Below, in pieces: positions 17,561 through 29,577 of a DNA stretch of 64,000 nucleotides (the first letter of the stretch is position 1; each line of letters opens with the position of its first letter). The notes below the pieces were generated by a model, which was given only the letters and a program-made list of their open reading frames with translations, was not told where the DNA came from and did not search any database. The DNA is from Viridibacterium silvisoli (lineage in GTDB: Bacteria; Pseudomonadota; Gammaproteobacteria; Burkholderiales; Rhodocyclaceae): contig NZ_JAYXHS010000003.1 in the NCBI RefSeq assembly GCF_036017035.1, positions 434,001-498,000 of the forward strand, read 5' to 3'. The position numbers and the translations under genes were made by a program.

Positions 17561-17857
17561 ATGAAAATCGATAATTCAGTCAAGTCGTCCGGTCAGGTTG
17601 CCGGCGACAACAAGACCCGCGCAGCACGAGAGCCCTCGTCCAGCCCGGTCCAGACCAGTGGTGGCGGCACGCAAGTAGCGCTGTCCGGCAAGCTGGACCA
17701 GTTGGTCGCGCAAGCTCCTGTCGTGGACGGCGCCAAGGTCGACGAAATCAAGCAGGCCATTTCCAACGGCCGCTTCCAGGTCAATCCCGAGAAGGTCGCT
17801 GACGGCCTGATCGAGAGCGTCCGCCAGATGCTGTCGGCTCAACCGCAATCCGCCTAA
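17561..17857 (+). CDS. flgM: FlgM, anti-sigma-28 factor
   Basis: 98 residues, starting MKIDNSVKSSGQ. The C-terminal sigma-28 binding half is recognisable: VDEIKQAISNGRFQVNPEKVADGLIESV (about residues 60-88). FlgM holds FliA inactive until the hook is complete, then is exported. An AAGGGAAA ribosome site precedes the ATG. It is cotranscribed with flgN, 6 bases downstream, from the FliA-type promoter at 17410. Confidence 0.95.
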   Translation: MKIDNSVKSSGQVAGDNKTRAAREPSSSPVQTSGGGTQVALSGKLDQLVAQAPVVDGAKVDEIKQAISNGRFQVNPEKVADGLIESVRQMLSAQPQSA

Positions 17858-17863
17858 GCAAGC

Positions 17864-18364
17864 GTGGCAATCAGCGTTAACAGTGCCCAGAGTGGCATTG
17901 ACCAGGGGGCATCGCGTCAGCGACTGATCTCCCTGCTCGGTGCTGAGCGTGACCTCATGCGCGACTTCATCGCCGTGTTGGGTCAGGAGCGCGAAACACT
18001 GACACAAACCGATATGGAACCCTTGTTCGCACTTTCCGAACGCAAGGGCCAGCTCGTCCGCCAGCTTGATCAGTTGTCCGCAGCACGCACGGCGCTGTTC
18101 GCGCAGGTCGGCCTGCAGCACAACCGTGAAGGCATCCAGAAGCTGCTGGGCGACGTCGGCGCGCCCGCATGGGGCGAATACCTCGCCGTGGCCGAACAGG
18201 CCCGCAACATCAATCTGGAAAATGGCCGCATCATCACCGAGCGCTTGAAGAACAATCATCAGGCGCTCGCGGTATTGATGGCACATGCCGACCAGCCCAC
18301 TACCTATGGACCGGATGGTGTATCACGCACCCGCCCGGGCTCGCGCATCCTCGGCAGCGTTTAG
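17864..18364 (+). CDS. flgN: FlgN, export chaperone for FlgK/FlgL
   Basis: 166 residues from a GTG start 6 bases after the flgM stop. It is a predicted all-helical cytoplasmic protein with LLGAERDLMRDFIAVLGQE and a C-terminal segment ending TYGPDGVSRTRPGSRILGSV, typical of FlgN. It chaperones the hook-filament junction proteins FlgK and FlgL, whose genes are not in this window. A strong terminator follows. Confidence 0.9.
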   Translation: MAISVNSAQSGIDQGASRQRLISLLGAERDLMRDFIAVLGQERETLTQTDMEPLFALSERKGQLVRQLDQLSAARTALFAQVGLQHNREGIQKLLGDVGAPAWGEYLAVAEQARNINLENGRIITERLKNNHQALAVLMAHADQPTTYGPDGVSRTRPGSRILGSV

Positions 18365-18409
18365 CGAACGCGCGCGGTACGCCGCCGGCACGAGCAAGCT
18401 ACAGACAAG

Positions 18410-18437
18410 AGCAGAAGCAGACCCGCTTCTGCTTTTT
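18410..18437 (+). terminator. Intrinsic terminator after flgMN
   Basis: AGCAGAAGC pairs with GCTTCTGCT across a 6-base loop and runs into five T. It ends the flgM-flgN transcript 45 bases after the flgN stop. Confidence 0.9.
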
Positions 18438-18604
18438 GCATTTCTGCGCCCGGCGTTACGCATCGGTTTATTTCCGGTCTGTTGCTTTTCCTCACGCTCT
18501 GGCGCTCATACCCACAGCGCCATCAACGCTTTACCGTGCGCCCGGTGACGCAGGCAGGTTAAAATCGCGGCTTCCCAAAAATCCGGCCAGTTCCGCATTT
18601 GCCC

Positions 18605-21250
<2,646 letters not shown>

Positions 21251-21277
21251 CCGGCATGCGCACTGCAAACCTCACCA

Positions 21278-21311
21278 AGCCCCCGTCAGGCCTCCTGACG
21301 GGGGCTTTTTC
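21278..21311 (+). terminator. Intrinsic terminator after alaS
   Basis: GCCCCCGTCAGG pairs with CCTGACGGGGGC with a short loop, followed by five T. It lies about 30 bases after the alaS stop and isolates alaS from the downstream signalling block. Confidence 0.92.
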
Positions 21312-21437
21312 TTGGTGCTGCGCCGCCACAAGTGCCCACATGGCCGTAACCGCTCTTCTCAAGAACGCGCGACCATACGCCGTTATGCTGAATTGGGTAT
21401 CGATCCAGCGCCTGCCCCACATTTCCGGAAACAATCT

Positions 21438-24400
21438 GTGTCTGTTGCGCCTGCCCTGACCGCTTTGCAGCCAGCCCCGGCAAGCCCCAGCCGACTACCT
21501 GCGCGTGACACCGGCATCCAGGTCGTGGCAGCGCTGATGCTGATCTTCAGCCTGTCGCTGGCCGTCGCGTTCTGGCAGAACCAGAAGTCCGTACCGCAGC
21601 GTCTCTACGAAGCTGCCGTCGCCGAACATGCGCGCGCCCTCTTCGACCACATGCAGGATCAGTTGCAACTCGCTGACCGGATGCTGCACACACTGGATGT
21701 CGTCTCGTCCTTGCAGGACGTCGACGACACCACCTTTCGACGCCTCGCCAAGAGTCTCAGCCCGGGTTTCCAGGATCTGCAGGCGCTCGCACTGGCGCGC
21801 GTAAGCAATGACGGCGGCCGTGTGCGAACACTACTGTTCCGCACCGGCGACGCGGTAGATGCGAGCCCGACAGCGGGCCATGCGATGACGGCGGCGCTGG
21901 AGCAACTCGCGGAAAGTGCCGCCCGCATGTCCAACAGCAGCGGCCGCCTGACCCTGGCGGGCCCTCTCACCGGCAACAACATCCGCCTGCTGGCCATCGC
22001 CCAGGCCAGCCGTTCCGGCGCTACCCACGTAGCGCTCATCGATCTCGACAAGTGGCTCGAGACTGTGCAAGGCATGCATGCCGAATGGGTGAAGGTTGCC
22101 ATCCGGCTGCCCAATGGCCCCACACTGGGCAAGGGCCAGCCCAACCTCGCAGCAGACGATGCGAGCAACATACGTTTCGACTTCGACAACATCAGTCCCC
22201 GCGCCCAGCTGGTCGTGACCGCGCAGCCTGCGCCACCCGCCTCGCCACAAACCATTCTCGGCGCCAGTGGCATTGCCCTGTTTGGCATCCTGATGGCGGG
22301 GCTGGTCCTGTTTTTCGGTCGTCGCAGCAGCGAGGCAACCGCCGCTGCGAATCTGGTCGGGCAAGCATTGACGGCCAGCGACGAGCGCTTGCAGCGCGCC
22401 TTGCAACTGACCGAGGATGGCATCTGGGAATACGATCTGCGACGCCGGACCTTTTACCTTTCAGGTCAGGCCCTGGCACTGCTCGGCTGGGAGCATGACG
22501 GAAAAAACGCCACCAATGCCCCCCGCACCCCCGCAGCGGTGCTGCGCATGCTACCGCGCCAATGGCGCCGTGAAGTGCTCCGCGTCGCCATCGAGACTGC
22601 GGGCAAGCCGGCGACGCGCGAACTGAAGTTCCCGGTCAGTGACGCCATGCAAAGCGCACGCTGGCTACGACTACGCGTGCGTGGCACCAGCGACGCGGCG
22701 GGCAGGTCCTGGTTGATCACGGGCAGCCTGGCCGACATCAGTGACGAGATCACCCATGCCAGCGCACAGGATCGCTACCGAGCCTTGTTGATGCGCATCC
22801 TGGATGCAATGCCGATCCCGGTTGCGGTGAAGACAGCCGATCAGAAAGTCGTGATGCTCAACGAGCGTTATGCCACCCAGTTGATGAGCTCACTGGAAGC
22901 CGTCTACAAGCGGAGTGCCGCGTCTGACGATGCCGTAGAGCACAGGGCGCCAGGGCACAAGAGCGAAGACTTCGCATCGCGCATGGAAGAGCTGGATCAG
23001 ATGGCGATCGCCACGGGCGAAGCGCAGGTAGCCCATGAATGGCTGCGCACCAGCGACGGCGAAGAGCTGTACCTGCGCATCACCCGCGTACTGTGCGACG
23101 GCCTCAACGGGGAGCCCATCGTGCTCGGCACCTACGAGGACCTCACCGAACTGCAACGTCAGGCGCAGCAACAGACCGCCTTGCGCGAGTACTTCGAGAA
23201 AATTTTTGATTGGCTGCCCAGCCCCACGTACATCAAGGACGCCAACCATCGCTACATCCTGACCAATCAGGCACACGCGCGCGTCAACAAGACCACCAAG
23301 GAAGAGATGATAGGCAAGCGCTCGGCCGACTATTCGCCGGACGAAGCTGACGAGGTCGAAGCCGCCGAGCGTTACCTGCTATCGACGGGCAGCGAGGAAA
23401 TCCACGAAAAGGAGTATTTCCTCAACTCCGGCAACATGCAGCGCAACACCATCATCCGCAAGGTGCGCATCACGGATCCGGCCGGCAATCCGGTCCTGCT
23501 CGGCACCTCATCGAATGTCACCGTGCTGCGCGAAGCGGAGAAGGATTTGCGCCACCAGGCCGAACAGCAATCTCGCCTGCGCAAGTTCCTGCAAGACGTA
23601 TTTGATGCCGTACCGCATCCGCTATTCGTCAAGGACCGTCAGTTTCGCTATGTCATGACCAATCGCGCGCACTCCGAATCGGTCGGCGCGCGCATGGAAG
23701 ACATCCTCGGCAAACGCTCGGCGGACTTTGTCAGCGAAGACGTGGCGCACCTTATCGAAGAATCGGAAGAGAACCTGTTCGCGAATGACTCATCGGAGGC
23801 CATCGAAGGCGAGTTCCTGCTCACCCATCGCAATGGCGAAAAGCGCTACACCTTGATCCGCAAGGCTCTGTGCACCGATGCAGACGGGCGCCCTGTATTG
23901 GTAGGCGTGAATACGGATATCACGCGGCTACGCGAAGCAGAGGCCGGCCTGCGCGAACACCACGGACAACTCACTGAACTGGTGCGCGCGCAGACCATCG
24001 ACTTGGTTCATGCCAAGGAGGTAGCCGAGCGCGCCAATGAAACAAAATCAGCCTTCCTCGCCAATATGTCGCATGAGTTGCGCACGCCATTGCATGCCAT
24101 CCTGAGCTTCGCGCAGCTCGGCGAGTCGCGTATCGACCGCCTCGACCGCGAGAAGCTCCTCGAGTATTTCAATCGCATCCGCGTCAGTGGCGATCGCCTG
24201 CTGAGCATGCTCAACGACTTGCTCGACCTCGCCAAACTCGAGGCTGGCCGCGCCACGCTGGACATTCGCCCAACGCGTATCGAGAACACGGTACTCGAAA
24301 GCACGCATGAGTTCGAAGCATGGGTGACGGCACGCCATCTGCAACTCACGACCACCATTGAACCGGGGCTGCCGCGCATCATGGTCGATGCCGCAAAGAT

Positions 24401-24860
24401 CGGTCAGGTGCTGCGCAATCTGCTATCGAATGCCATCAAGTTCTCACCGGAACATGGACGGATCGTGCTCACACTGCGCAGTTGCGATCTGCCACATAAA
24501 GGTGGTCACTCGCCGGGCGTGGAGATCAGCGTGGCTGACGAAGGCCAGGGCATCCCCGAGGCAGAGCTGGAAAGCATTTTCGAAAAGTTCGTGCAAAGCA
24601 GCCTTCAACAAGTCGTTGGCGGCACCGGCCTCGGACTGGCGATCTGCCGCGAGATCGTTGCCGCGCACAGCGGGCAGGTGTTCGCGCGCAACCGCGAGGG
24701 CAACGGTGCCGAGTTCATCGTGCGCCTGCTCGTCGATCGGCGCGCCCCGCGTGACGCGCAAATCACCGACAGCGAGGATAGACGCGAGCAGCCTGTTGTC
24801 CATGCCGCCGATACCGATGGATCTCCACACAGCAGCGATCACCAAGAGACCGAACAATGA
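21438..24860 (+). CDS. Membrane-bound sensor histidine kinase with four PAS-type domains
   Basis: 1140 residues from a GTG at 21438 (GGAA about 11 bases upstream); the reading frame is open further upstream, so the start is uncertain. TM1 lies at about residues 27-46. A roughly 225-residue periplasmic sensor follows, then TM2 (about 271-293). Four PAS-like domains begin near 314, 446, 584 and 713. The last two share YIKDANHRYILTNQAHA / FVKDRQFRYVMTNRAHS, suggesting internal duplication. The HisKA H-box is SHELRTPLHAI with predicted phospho-His at about 879. The HATPase N-box is LRNLLSNAIKFSP, with DEGQGIP and GGTGLGLAI G-boxes. There is no C-terminal receiver. It overlaps the next gene by ATGA and probably phosphorylates one or both downstream REC proteins. 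Confidence 0.9.
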   Translation: MSVAPALTALQPAPASPSRLPARDTGIQVVAALMLIFSLSLAVAFWQNQKSVPQRLYEAAVAEHARALFDHMQDQLQLADRMLHTLDVVSSLQDVDDTTFRRLAKSLSPGFQDLQALALARVSNDGGRVRTLLFRTGDAVDASPTAGHAMTAALEQLAESAARMSNSSGRLTLAGPLTGNNIRLLAIAQASRSGATHVALIDLDKWLETVQGMHAEWVKVAIRLPNGPTLGKGQPNLAADDASNIRFDFDNISPRAQLVVTAQPAPPASPQTILGASGIALFGILMAGLVLFFGRRSSEATAAANLVGQALTASDERLQRALQLTEDGIWEYDLRRRTFYLSGQALALLGWEHDGKNATNAPRTPAAVLRMLPRQWRREVLRVAIETAGKPATRELKFPVSDAMQSARWLRLRVRGTSDAAGRSWLITGSLADISDEITHASAQDRYRALLMRILDAMPIPVAVKTADQKVVMLNERYATQLMSSLEAVYKRSAASDDAVEHRAPGHKSEDFASRMEELDQMAIATGEAQVAHEWLRTSDGEELYLRITRVLCDGLNGEPIVLGTYEDLTELQRQAQQQTALREYFEKIFDWLPSPTYIKDANHRYILTNQAHARVNKTTKEEMIGKRSADYSPDEADEVEAAERYLLSTGSEEIHEKEYFLNSGNMQRNTIIRKVRITDPAGNPVLLGTSSNVTVLREAEKDLRHQAEQQSRLRKFLQDVFDAVPHPLFVKDRQFRYVMTNRAHSESVGARMEDILGKRSADFVSEDVAHLIEESEENLFANDSSEAIEGEFLLTHRNGEKRYTLIRKALCTDADGRPVLVGVNTDITRLREAEAGLREHHGQLTELVRAQTIDLVHAKEVAERANETKSAFLANMSHELRTPLHAILSFAQLGESRIDRLDREKLLEYFNRIRVSGDRLLSMLNDLLDLAKLEAGRATLDIRPTRIENTVLESTHEFEAWVTARHLQLTTTIEPGLPRIMVDAAKIGQVLRNLLSNAIKFSPEHGRIVLTLRSCDLPHKGGHSPGVEISVADEGQGIPEAELESIFEKFVQSSLQQVVGGTGLGLAICREIVAAHSGQVFARNREGNGAEFIVRLLVDRRAPRDAQITDSEDRREQPVVHAADTDGSPHSSDHQETEQ

Positions 24861-25756
24861 CAGCTTCGCTGCTCGTCGTCGACGACGAACCGATCAACCT
24901 CGAAATCATCAGCGAGTTTCTCGAGGACGAACCTTTTTCCCTTTCCCTGGCCGACAGCGGCGAGGCGGCGTGGCGGCTGCTCGACGAGCGCCCATCTGCG
25001 TATAACGCCGTCATTCTCGATCGCATGATGCCTGGCATGAGTGGCATCGATCTGCTGCGCAGGATCAAGGCTGACCCGCGCATGGAGCATCTGCCTGTCA
25101 TCATGCAGACGGCTGCCGCAGCGTCCGAGCAGGTTGCCGAAGGGCTCGCTGCGGGCGCGTACTACTACCTCATAAAGCCGTACGAACGCACCACGCTGCT
25201 GTCCATCATCAATGCAGCGCTGGAAGACCTGACGCGATGGGATGACCTGACACAGCGCATGTCGCACAACGTGCTGGCGTTGAGCCTGGCCAGCGAAGCG
25301 CAGTTCATGGTGCGGACACTCGAGGAAGCTCAAGCGGTAGCGGGTCTTGTGGCCCAGGTTGCGGCCGAGCCGGAAACCGCCGTGGTAGGTCTCGCCGAAT
25401 TGCTGGTGAATGGCGTCGAGCACGGCAATCTGGGAATCGACTTTGCAGGCAAGTCCCGCCTCAAGTATGAAGAGTCCTGGGCGGAGGAAGTCGAGCGTCG
25501 TCTTGCCTTGCCTGAAAACCAGCACAAGCGCGTGCGGCTGCATCTCCAGGCTTGCGTTGAAGGCTGGAAGGTCACCATCAGCGACGATGGCGAGGGTTTC
25601 GACTGGCAGTCCTTCCTCGAAGTCGCTCCCGAGCGGGCTTTTGCCCCTAACGGCCGTGGCATCGTTCTCGCGCGCAAGCTGGCTTTCACGCGCGTCACTT
25701 ATCTTGGCAAAGGCAATCATGTCGAAGTACTGATGCCAGCCGCTCGACGAAACTAA
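24857..25756 (+). CDS. Response regulator with C-terminal RsbW/SpoIIAB-like HATPase domain
   Basis: 299 residues. Receiver domain: acidic pair D9/D10, phospho-acceptor D55 in VILDRMMPGMSG, and the conserved Lys in LIKPYE near residue 107. The C-terminal half is a GHKL ATPase of the anti-sigma/serine-kinase type: LAELLVNGVEHGNLG is the N-box, ISDDGEGFDW the G1 box and GRGIVLARKLAF the G2 box. There is no DNA-binding domain. Such REC-HATPase proteins can act as phosphorylation-controlled serine kinases or protein binders. It overlaps the kinase gene by four bases. An RsbW-like partner-switch role is inferred. Confidence 0.88.
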   Translation: MTASLLVVDDEPINLEIISEFLEDEPFSLSLADSGEAAWRLLDERPSAYNAVILDRMMPGMSGIDLLRRIKADPRMEHLPVIMQTAAAASEQVAEGLAAGAYYYLIKPYERTTLLSIINAALEDLTRWDDLTQRMSHNVLALSLASEAQFMVRTLEEAQAVAGLVAQVAAEPETAVVGLAELLVNGVEHGNLGIDFAGKSRLKYEESWAEEVERRLALPENQHKRVRLHLQACVEGWKVTISDDGEGFDWQSFLEVAPERAFAPNGRGIVLARKLAFTRVTYLGKGNHVEVLMPAARRN

Positions 25757-25885
25757 CAGGTTTCACAAATTTTGCGGATTTCAGGTTATTTCCCGCTCAA
25801 CGGCCACAATCATTAACGCTTTGGCTGGTGCGAGCCAAGAGACCTCGGCGCAGAATCACAACCCACACTTCGGGATAAAAACAGC

Positions 25886-27421
25886 GTGATCAACAAACCC
25901 TTCAAAGTTCTGGTTGCAGACGATACGCAGGCGAACCGCACACTGCTGCGCGCTTACCTGGGACGCCTCGGGTTCGAGATCGTCATGGCAGAGAACGGAC
26001 AAGAGGCTGTCGAGCTGTTCGAATCTGCCGCGCCAGACATGGTGTTGATGGATTTGATGATGCCGGTCATGGATGGCTTCGAAGCGATCCGGCGCATTCG
26101 CACCCAACATGCCCAGCAATGGGTACCGATCTTCGTCGTCTCGGCCATGGATGCCGAACAGGATGTCGTGCGCGGGCTCGAAAGCGGCGCCGACGACTAC
26201 CTGACCAAGCCTTTGTCATACCAGGTGTTTGCGGCCAAGATGCGCAACATGGCGCGCGCCCTCAATTTCCAGCGCGCACGTGAAGACGCGATCAAGCGTG
26301 AAGTCACGGTTTCCGACGCAGTCATCGACGGCATCGTGACCTTCGATATTAGCGGCTCCATCGTCAACCTGAACCGAGCTGCCAACCAGATCTTTGCCGT
26401 CGGCGCGAATGAACTCAAGGGTCGCCATTTCGCTTCCCTGGTTGCGGACGACGAGCGCCCTGCTTTCGCGCTGGAGCTGGCGCGCTGCATCGAGAGTGGC
26501 GCCGGCAAACTGATAGGCCGCGTTGCGGAAGTGATCGCTTGCACACCGGCGGGACGCCGCTTCGCGATGGAATTGTCGATCAGCGAACTACCCGCCCTGG
26601 AGCGACGTCTGTTCATTGGCGTCGTCCGCGATATCAGCTCGCGCAAACAATTCGAACAGCAACTGGCGGACGACGCCCATCGCTTGCGGCAGTATCACGA
26701 AGAGGCGGAATCCGAAGCGGAACTTGCCAAGGAGATCATGGAGCGCCATATCAATCGTGGCGATGTCGACACGCGGGGCGCCCAGCTACTCGTGTTGCCT
26801 ACGGCACGCTTCTCCGGCGATATCGTGCTTGCCGCACGCTCCCCCTCGGGCAAGCTCTATGCCCTGCTCGCGGACGCCACGGGTCACGGGCTTGCCGCCG
26901 CAATGAGCGGCCTGTCAGTCGTGAATTACTTTTACCAGGCTGTCGATGACGACACGCCACTCGACGAGATGGTATTCGCCATCAATGAGTCGCTGCGCGC
27001 GCTGCTACCCGCAGGCCGTTTTGTCTCTGCTGCGCTGGCGTGTATCAACGATGACTCGCGCTCCGCGGAGCTCTGGCTCGGAGGCGTCCCAGATGTGCTG
27101 CATGTGGACGCACACGGCGAATTGCTGGCGCGCTTCACCTCCTCGCATCTCCCGCTCGGCATTATCGATCTGAGCAAGGAAGACTGCATTGCAGAACACT
27201 TGTCATGGAACGAAACCGGGCGCTTGCTGTTGTGCTCGGACGGAGTGCTCGAGGCAACCGCGCCGGATGACACGGAATTCGGTTATGCCGGCGTGCTGGG
27301 CGCCATACGCCAAGCCAGCACCGCGCCCGCGCTGGAAGTCCTGACCAAGGCGCTCGGCACACACCTGCAAGGCCAGAGCGCACATGACGACGTATCTTTC
27401 CTGCTGCTCGACCTGAGCTGA
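25886..27421 (+). CDS. Response regulator with PAS and PP2C/SpoIIE-type phosphatase
   Basis: 511 residues from a GTG start. The receiver has D12/D13, phospho-acceptor D56 in LMDLMMPVMDG and Lys in LTKPLS. A PAS domain follows at about residues 145-260 (VIDGIVTFDISGSIVNLN), then a short coiled coil (LRQYHEEAESEAELAKEIM). The C-terminal PP2C-type serine phosphatase has its metal-binding acidic residues in ARFSGDIV, LLADATGHGL, LLCSDGVLEA and HDDVSFLLLDL. This architecture matches RsbU/HsbR-like phosphatases that dephosphorylate STAS-type antagonists. It lies 129 bases after the REC-HATPase gene. Confidence 0.9.
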   Translation: MINKPFKVLVADDTQANRTLLRAYLGRLGFEIVMAENGQEAVELFESAAPDMVLMDLMMPVMDGFEAIRRIRTQHAQQWVPIFVVSAMDAEQDVVRGLESGADDYLTKPLSYQVFAAKMRNMARALNFQRAREDAIKREVTVSDAVIDGIVTFDISGSIVNLNRAANQIFAVGANELKGRHFASLVADDERPAFALELARCIESGAGKLIGRVAEVIACTPAGRRFAMELSISELPALERRLFIGVVRDISSRKQFEQQLADDAHRLRQYHEEAESEAELAKEIMERHINRGDVDTRGAQLLVLPTARFSGDIVLAARSPSGKLYALLADATGHGLAAAMSGLSVVNYFYQAVDDDTPLDEMVFAINESLRALLPAGRFVSAALACINDDSRSAELWLGGVPDVLHVDAHGELLARFTSSHLPLGIIDLSKEDCIAEHLSWNETGRLLLCSDGVLEATAPDDTEFGYAGVLGAIRQASTAPALEVLTKALGTHLQGQSAHDDVSFLLLDLS

Positions 27422-27456
27422 AGCGCTACAGCCTGCAGTCCCGCAACACTTCGCGA

Positions 27457-27858
27457 TCAGTGCGCGATCTGTTGATCGAACGAATCTACGCTCGCATCGC
27501 CAATCGCACTTCCCGTGACACCGAGCCATTCACGCGCCATGCCTTCGTCATCGAACACGCGCACATCGGCATCGACAAAAAACTGTGAACACATGGCAGC
27601 CCAGGTCACCATCGAGCTATCACTGACGATAGCGATGCGGCTGAAGTCATGCGCGTGCTGACGACCATAACGGACCTGCTCGATCAAGGCATCAAGCGAG
27701 CAGGACTCAAGCTCGCGCAGATCCAGCAGCAGATCAAGCGGCCCGTTGAACTGGATACGGTAGTCGGATAACAACTCGAACTCGCGACATTCATCCAGCG
27801 TCAGGCGGCCATAGGCATGCAGTTCGAGGCGATCCGTAAATACATCTGTGGTGATCAT
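27457..27858 (-). CDS. SpoIIAA-like (STAS-fold family) protein
   Basis: 133 residues. The sequence MITTDVFTDRLELHAYGRLTLDECREF, a central LLLDLRELESCSLDAL, and FDDEGMAREWLGV near the end fit the SpoIIAA-like family (DUF3478 type). The ATG at 27856-27858 is chosen for its AGGGAG ribosome site; the longer frame adds 21 non-conserved residues. The classical anti-anti-sigma D-S-S-G phospho-site is not present; the nearest equivalent is ESCSLD. It is encoded convergently with the PP2C response regulator, 35 bases apart. A partner of that phosphatase is inferred, not shown. Confidence 0.75.
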   Translation of the reverse strand: MITTDVFTDRLELHAYGRLTLDECREFELLSDYRIQFNGPLDLLLDLRELESCSLDALIEQVRYGRQHAHDFSRIAIVSDSSMVTWAAMCSQFFVDADVRVFDDEGMAREWLGVTGSAIGDASVDSFDQQIAH

Positions 27859-27939
27859 GGAGTATCTCCCTGAAGAACGAGGTGCTGCGCCACGCAACGC
27901 GTTCCGCAGCTCTCGATTCACTATAGACCACCCGGCACA

Positions 27940-28305
27940 TCAGGCCTTGCCCAGAACCACCTTCGCCATGGCATCGATTACCGCCTGAGACTCGCCCAGC
28001 GCATCACGCAACTCGATGCGCACACCCGCATGCCGTTCGCGGATGCGCGCGAGCATGACGGGCACATCGCGTCGTACATGCCCGCCCTGCGCCAGAAACA
28101 CCGGCACCACGATCAGTTCGGTCGCTCCGGCCTGCACGGCTTGTTCGGCGGCCCCCGGCAGATCGGGCGTCATGAACTCGAGGAACGCCGTAAATACAGG
28201 CACGCCCGGCTCAGCCGCACGCACCGACTCGGCAAGGCGCTGCATCGGCCTCGCCCACTCAGGATCACGCGCCCCATGCGCAAACAGGACGATTGCGCGG
28301 CTCAT
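27940..28305 (-). CDS. Short CbiX-type sirohydrochlorin chelatase-like protein
   Basis: 121 residues, half the size of class II chelatases, so the short CbiX(S) form. The active-site His is seen in LFAHGARDPEW and a second metal-site His in LAQGGHVRRDVP. Family members insert cobalt, iron or nickel into sirohydrochlorin for cobalamin, siroheme or F430. A siroheme role would fit the nitrate-assimilation genes elsewhere in the window, since assimilatory nitrite reductase needs siroheme; that link is inference. It is 15 bases downstream of tcdA on the same strand. Confidence 0.85.
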   Translation of the reverse strand: MSRAIVLFAHGARDPEWARPMQRLAESVRAAEPGVPVFTAFLEFMTPDLPGAAEQAVQAGATELIVVPVFLAQGGHVRRDVPVMLARIRERHAGVRIELRDALGESQAVIDAMAKVVLGKA

Positions 28306-28320
28306 GTCAGACGCCCCATG

Positions 28321-29145
28321 TCAGACCTCTCCAGTCGCAACCAGGGGCTGCGAAGTCATCGGCGGACTTGCCCGCTCGCGCAATTGAGCCAGCACGCGTG
28401 ACGCTGCGAAGAACCCGAAACTCGCCGTCACGCAAACGTCCGAACCGTAGCCAGCACAGGACAAGCGCTGTGGTGCCGTGCCATCGGCTTCGCACAATAC
28501 AGGCTGCTGCAAAGGCTCGACGGAATAGACCGCTTCGATGCCGAACTTGCGCCGCGGATCGCGTGGAAAACCGCGGATCGATCCATACTCCTTACGCAGG
28601 CGCGAACGCACCTTGGCCAGCATGGGATCCTGCTCGGTACGCGAAAGATCGCTGATGCGAATACTCGCCGGATCGCTCTTGCCGCCCGCCCCTCCGCACA
28701 CCACGAGCGGCAATTTGTTGTCCTGGCAATAGACCGCCATGGCAATCTTCATCGGCACGTCGTCGACAGCATCCAGCACGATGTCATGGCCTGCAAAGAG
28801 GGTCGCCATGTTTTCGGGGCTCAGATGATCTTCAACCACACTTAACTTGCACAGGGGATTGATGGCCAGGATCCGGCTACGCATGGCATCGACCTTGGCC
28901 TGACCGTAGGCATCTCCAAGCGCGTGCAATTGCCTGTTGGTATTGGATTCGGCGATCGAATCAGGGTCAATCAAGGTGAGCGTGCCGATTGCACTCCGCG
29001 CCAGCGCCTCAGCGGCCCATGAGCCAACACCACCCACACCCACCACACAAACGCGTGCCGCGGTGAAAGCCGACAGCCCGGCACCACCATGCATACGCGC
29101 TACGCCACCAAAGCGACGCCCGAAATCCAGCTCCTGATTATTCAT
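28321..29145 (-). CDS. tcdA: tRNA threonylcarbamoyladenosine dehydratase
   Basis: 274 residues. It is an E1-like (ThiF-fold) ATP-dependent enzyme that converts t6A to cyclic ct6A in tRNAs. It has the nucleotide-binding VVGVGGVGSWAAEAL, LIDPDSIAESNTNRQLHAL, DAVDDVPMKIAM, and the TcdA tail CAGYGSDVCVTASFGF. The name csdL is also used for this gene. It forms a probable two-gene operon with the downstream cbiX. Confidence 0.93.
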   Translation of the reverse strand: MNNQELDFGRRFGGVARMHGGAGLSAFTAARVCVVGVGGVGSWAAEALARSAIGTLTLIDPDSIAESNTNRQLHALGDAYGQAKVDAMRSRILAINPLCKLSVVEDHLSPENMATLFAGHDIVLDAVDDVPMKIAMAVYCQDNKLPLVVCGGAGGKSDPASIRISDLSRTEQDPMLAKVRSRLRKEYGSIRGFPRDPRRKFGIEAVYSVEPLQQPVLCEADGTAPQRLSCAGYGSDVCVTASFGFFAASRVLAQLRERASPPMTSQPLVATGEV

Positions 29146-29557
29146 GCCTGCTCGAAACTATTGAAGAAACCTGGGAAAGCTCGCCGTCCAGTGAAGCAGT
29201 GACGCGGGAGCCGCGTAAATCAGCCCCGAACCACCGATTTTCGCAGACGCGAACAAGTCCTGCGGAATTTATCTCGTCCGGGCGCTGCGGCATGGCTGCG
29301 CCGGGGAGTGCCGGGATGAGGTGAGCACAGACTCAAATGTCAGACGAACGGACGCCACCTCTACCTTTGTCCGCAATGCCCTCAAGCCTGATTCCAGTGA
29401 GCTTCAGCGCGCCCGTCGGACGCATTGCGAATTCCGAGCAATGGTGGCGGAGCGGTCTTCAGGGTCCTGAAACCCAGCATGGGCGCAGGTTTTCGACGAA
29501 CTCCGACCTGCTCTTCGCTTCTTGCGACGCCCCCTTCGTTCGCAAAAAACACCAAAA

Positions 29558-29577
29558 TTCGTGAAATTTTGCACGAA
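29558..29577. promoter_or_regulatory. Dyad TTCGTG-N8-CACGAA, possible operator
   Basis: Perfect 6-base arms separated by AAATTTTG in an A/T-rich patch of the tcdA-tamA gap. Operator-like in size and spacing. The regulator is unknown. Confidence 0.35.

Noticed and set aside
29337..29564. 75-residue plus-strand ORF in the tcdA/tamA gap
   Set aside because: No ribosome site, no family similarity and a composition typical of random GC-rich frames.
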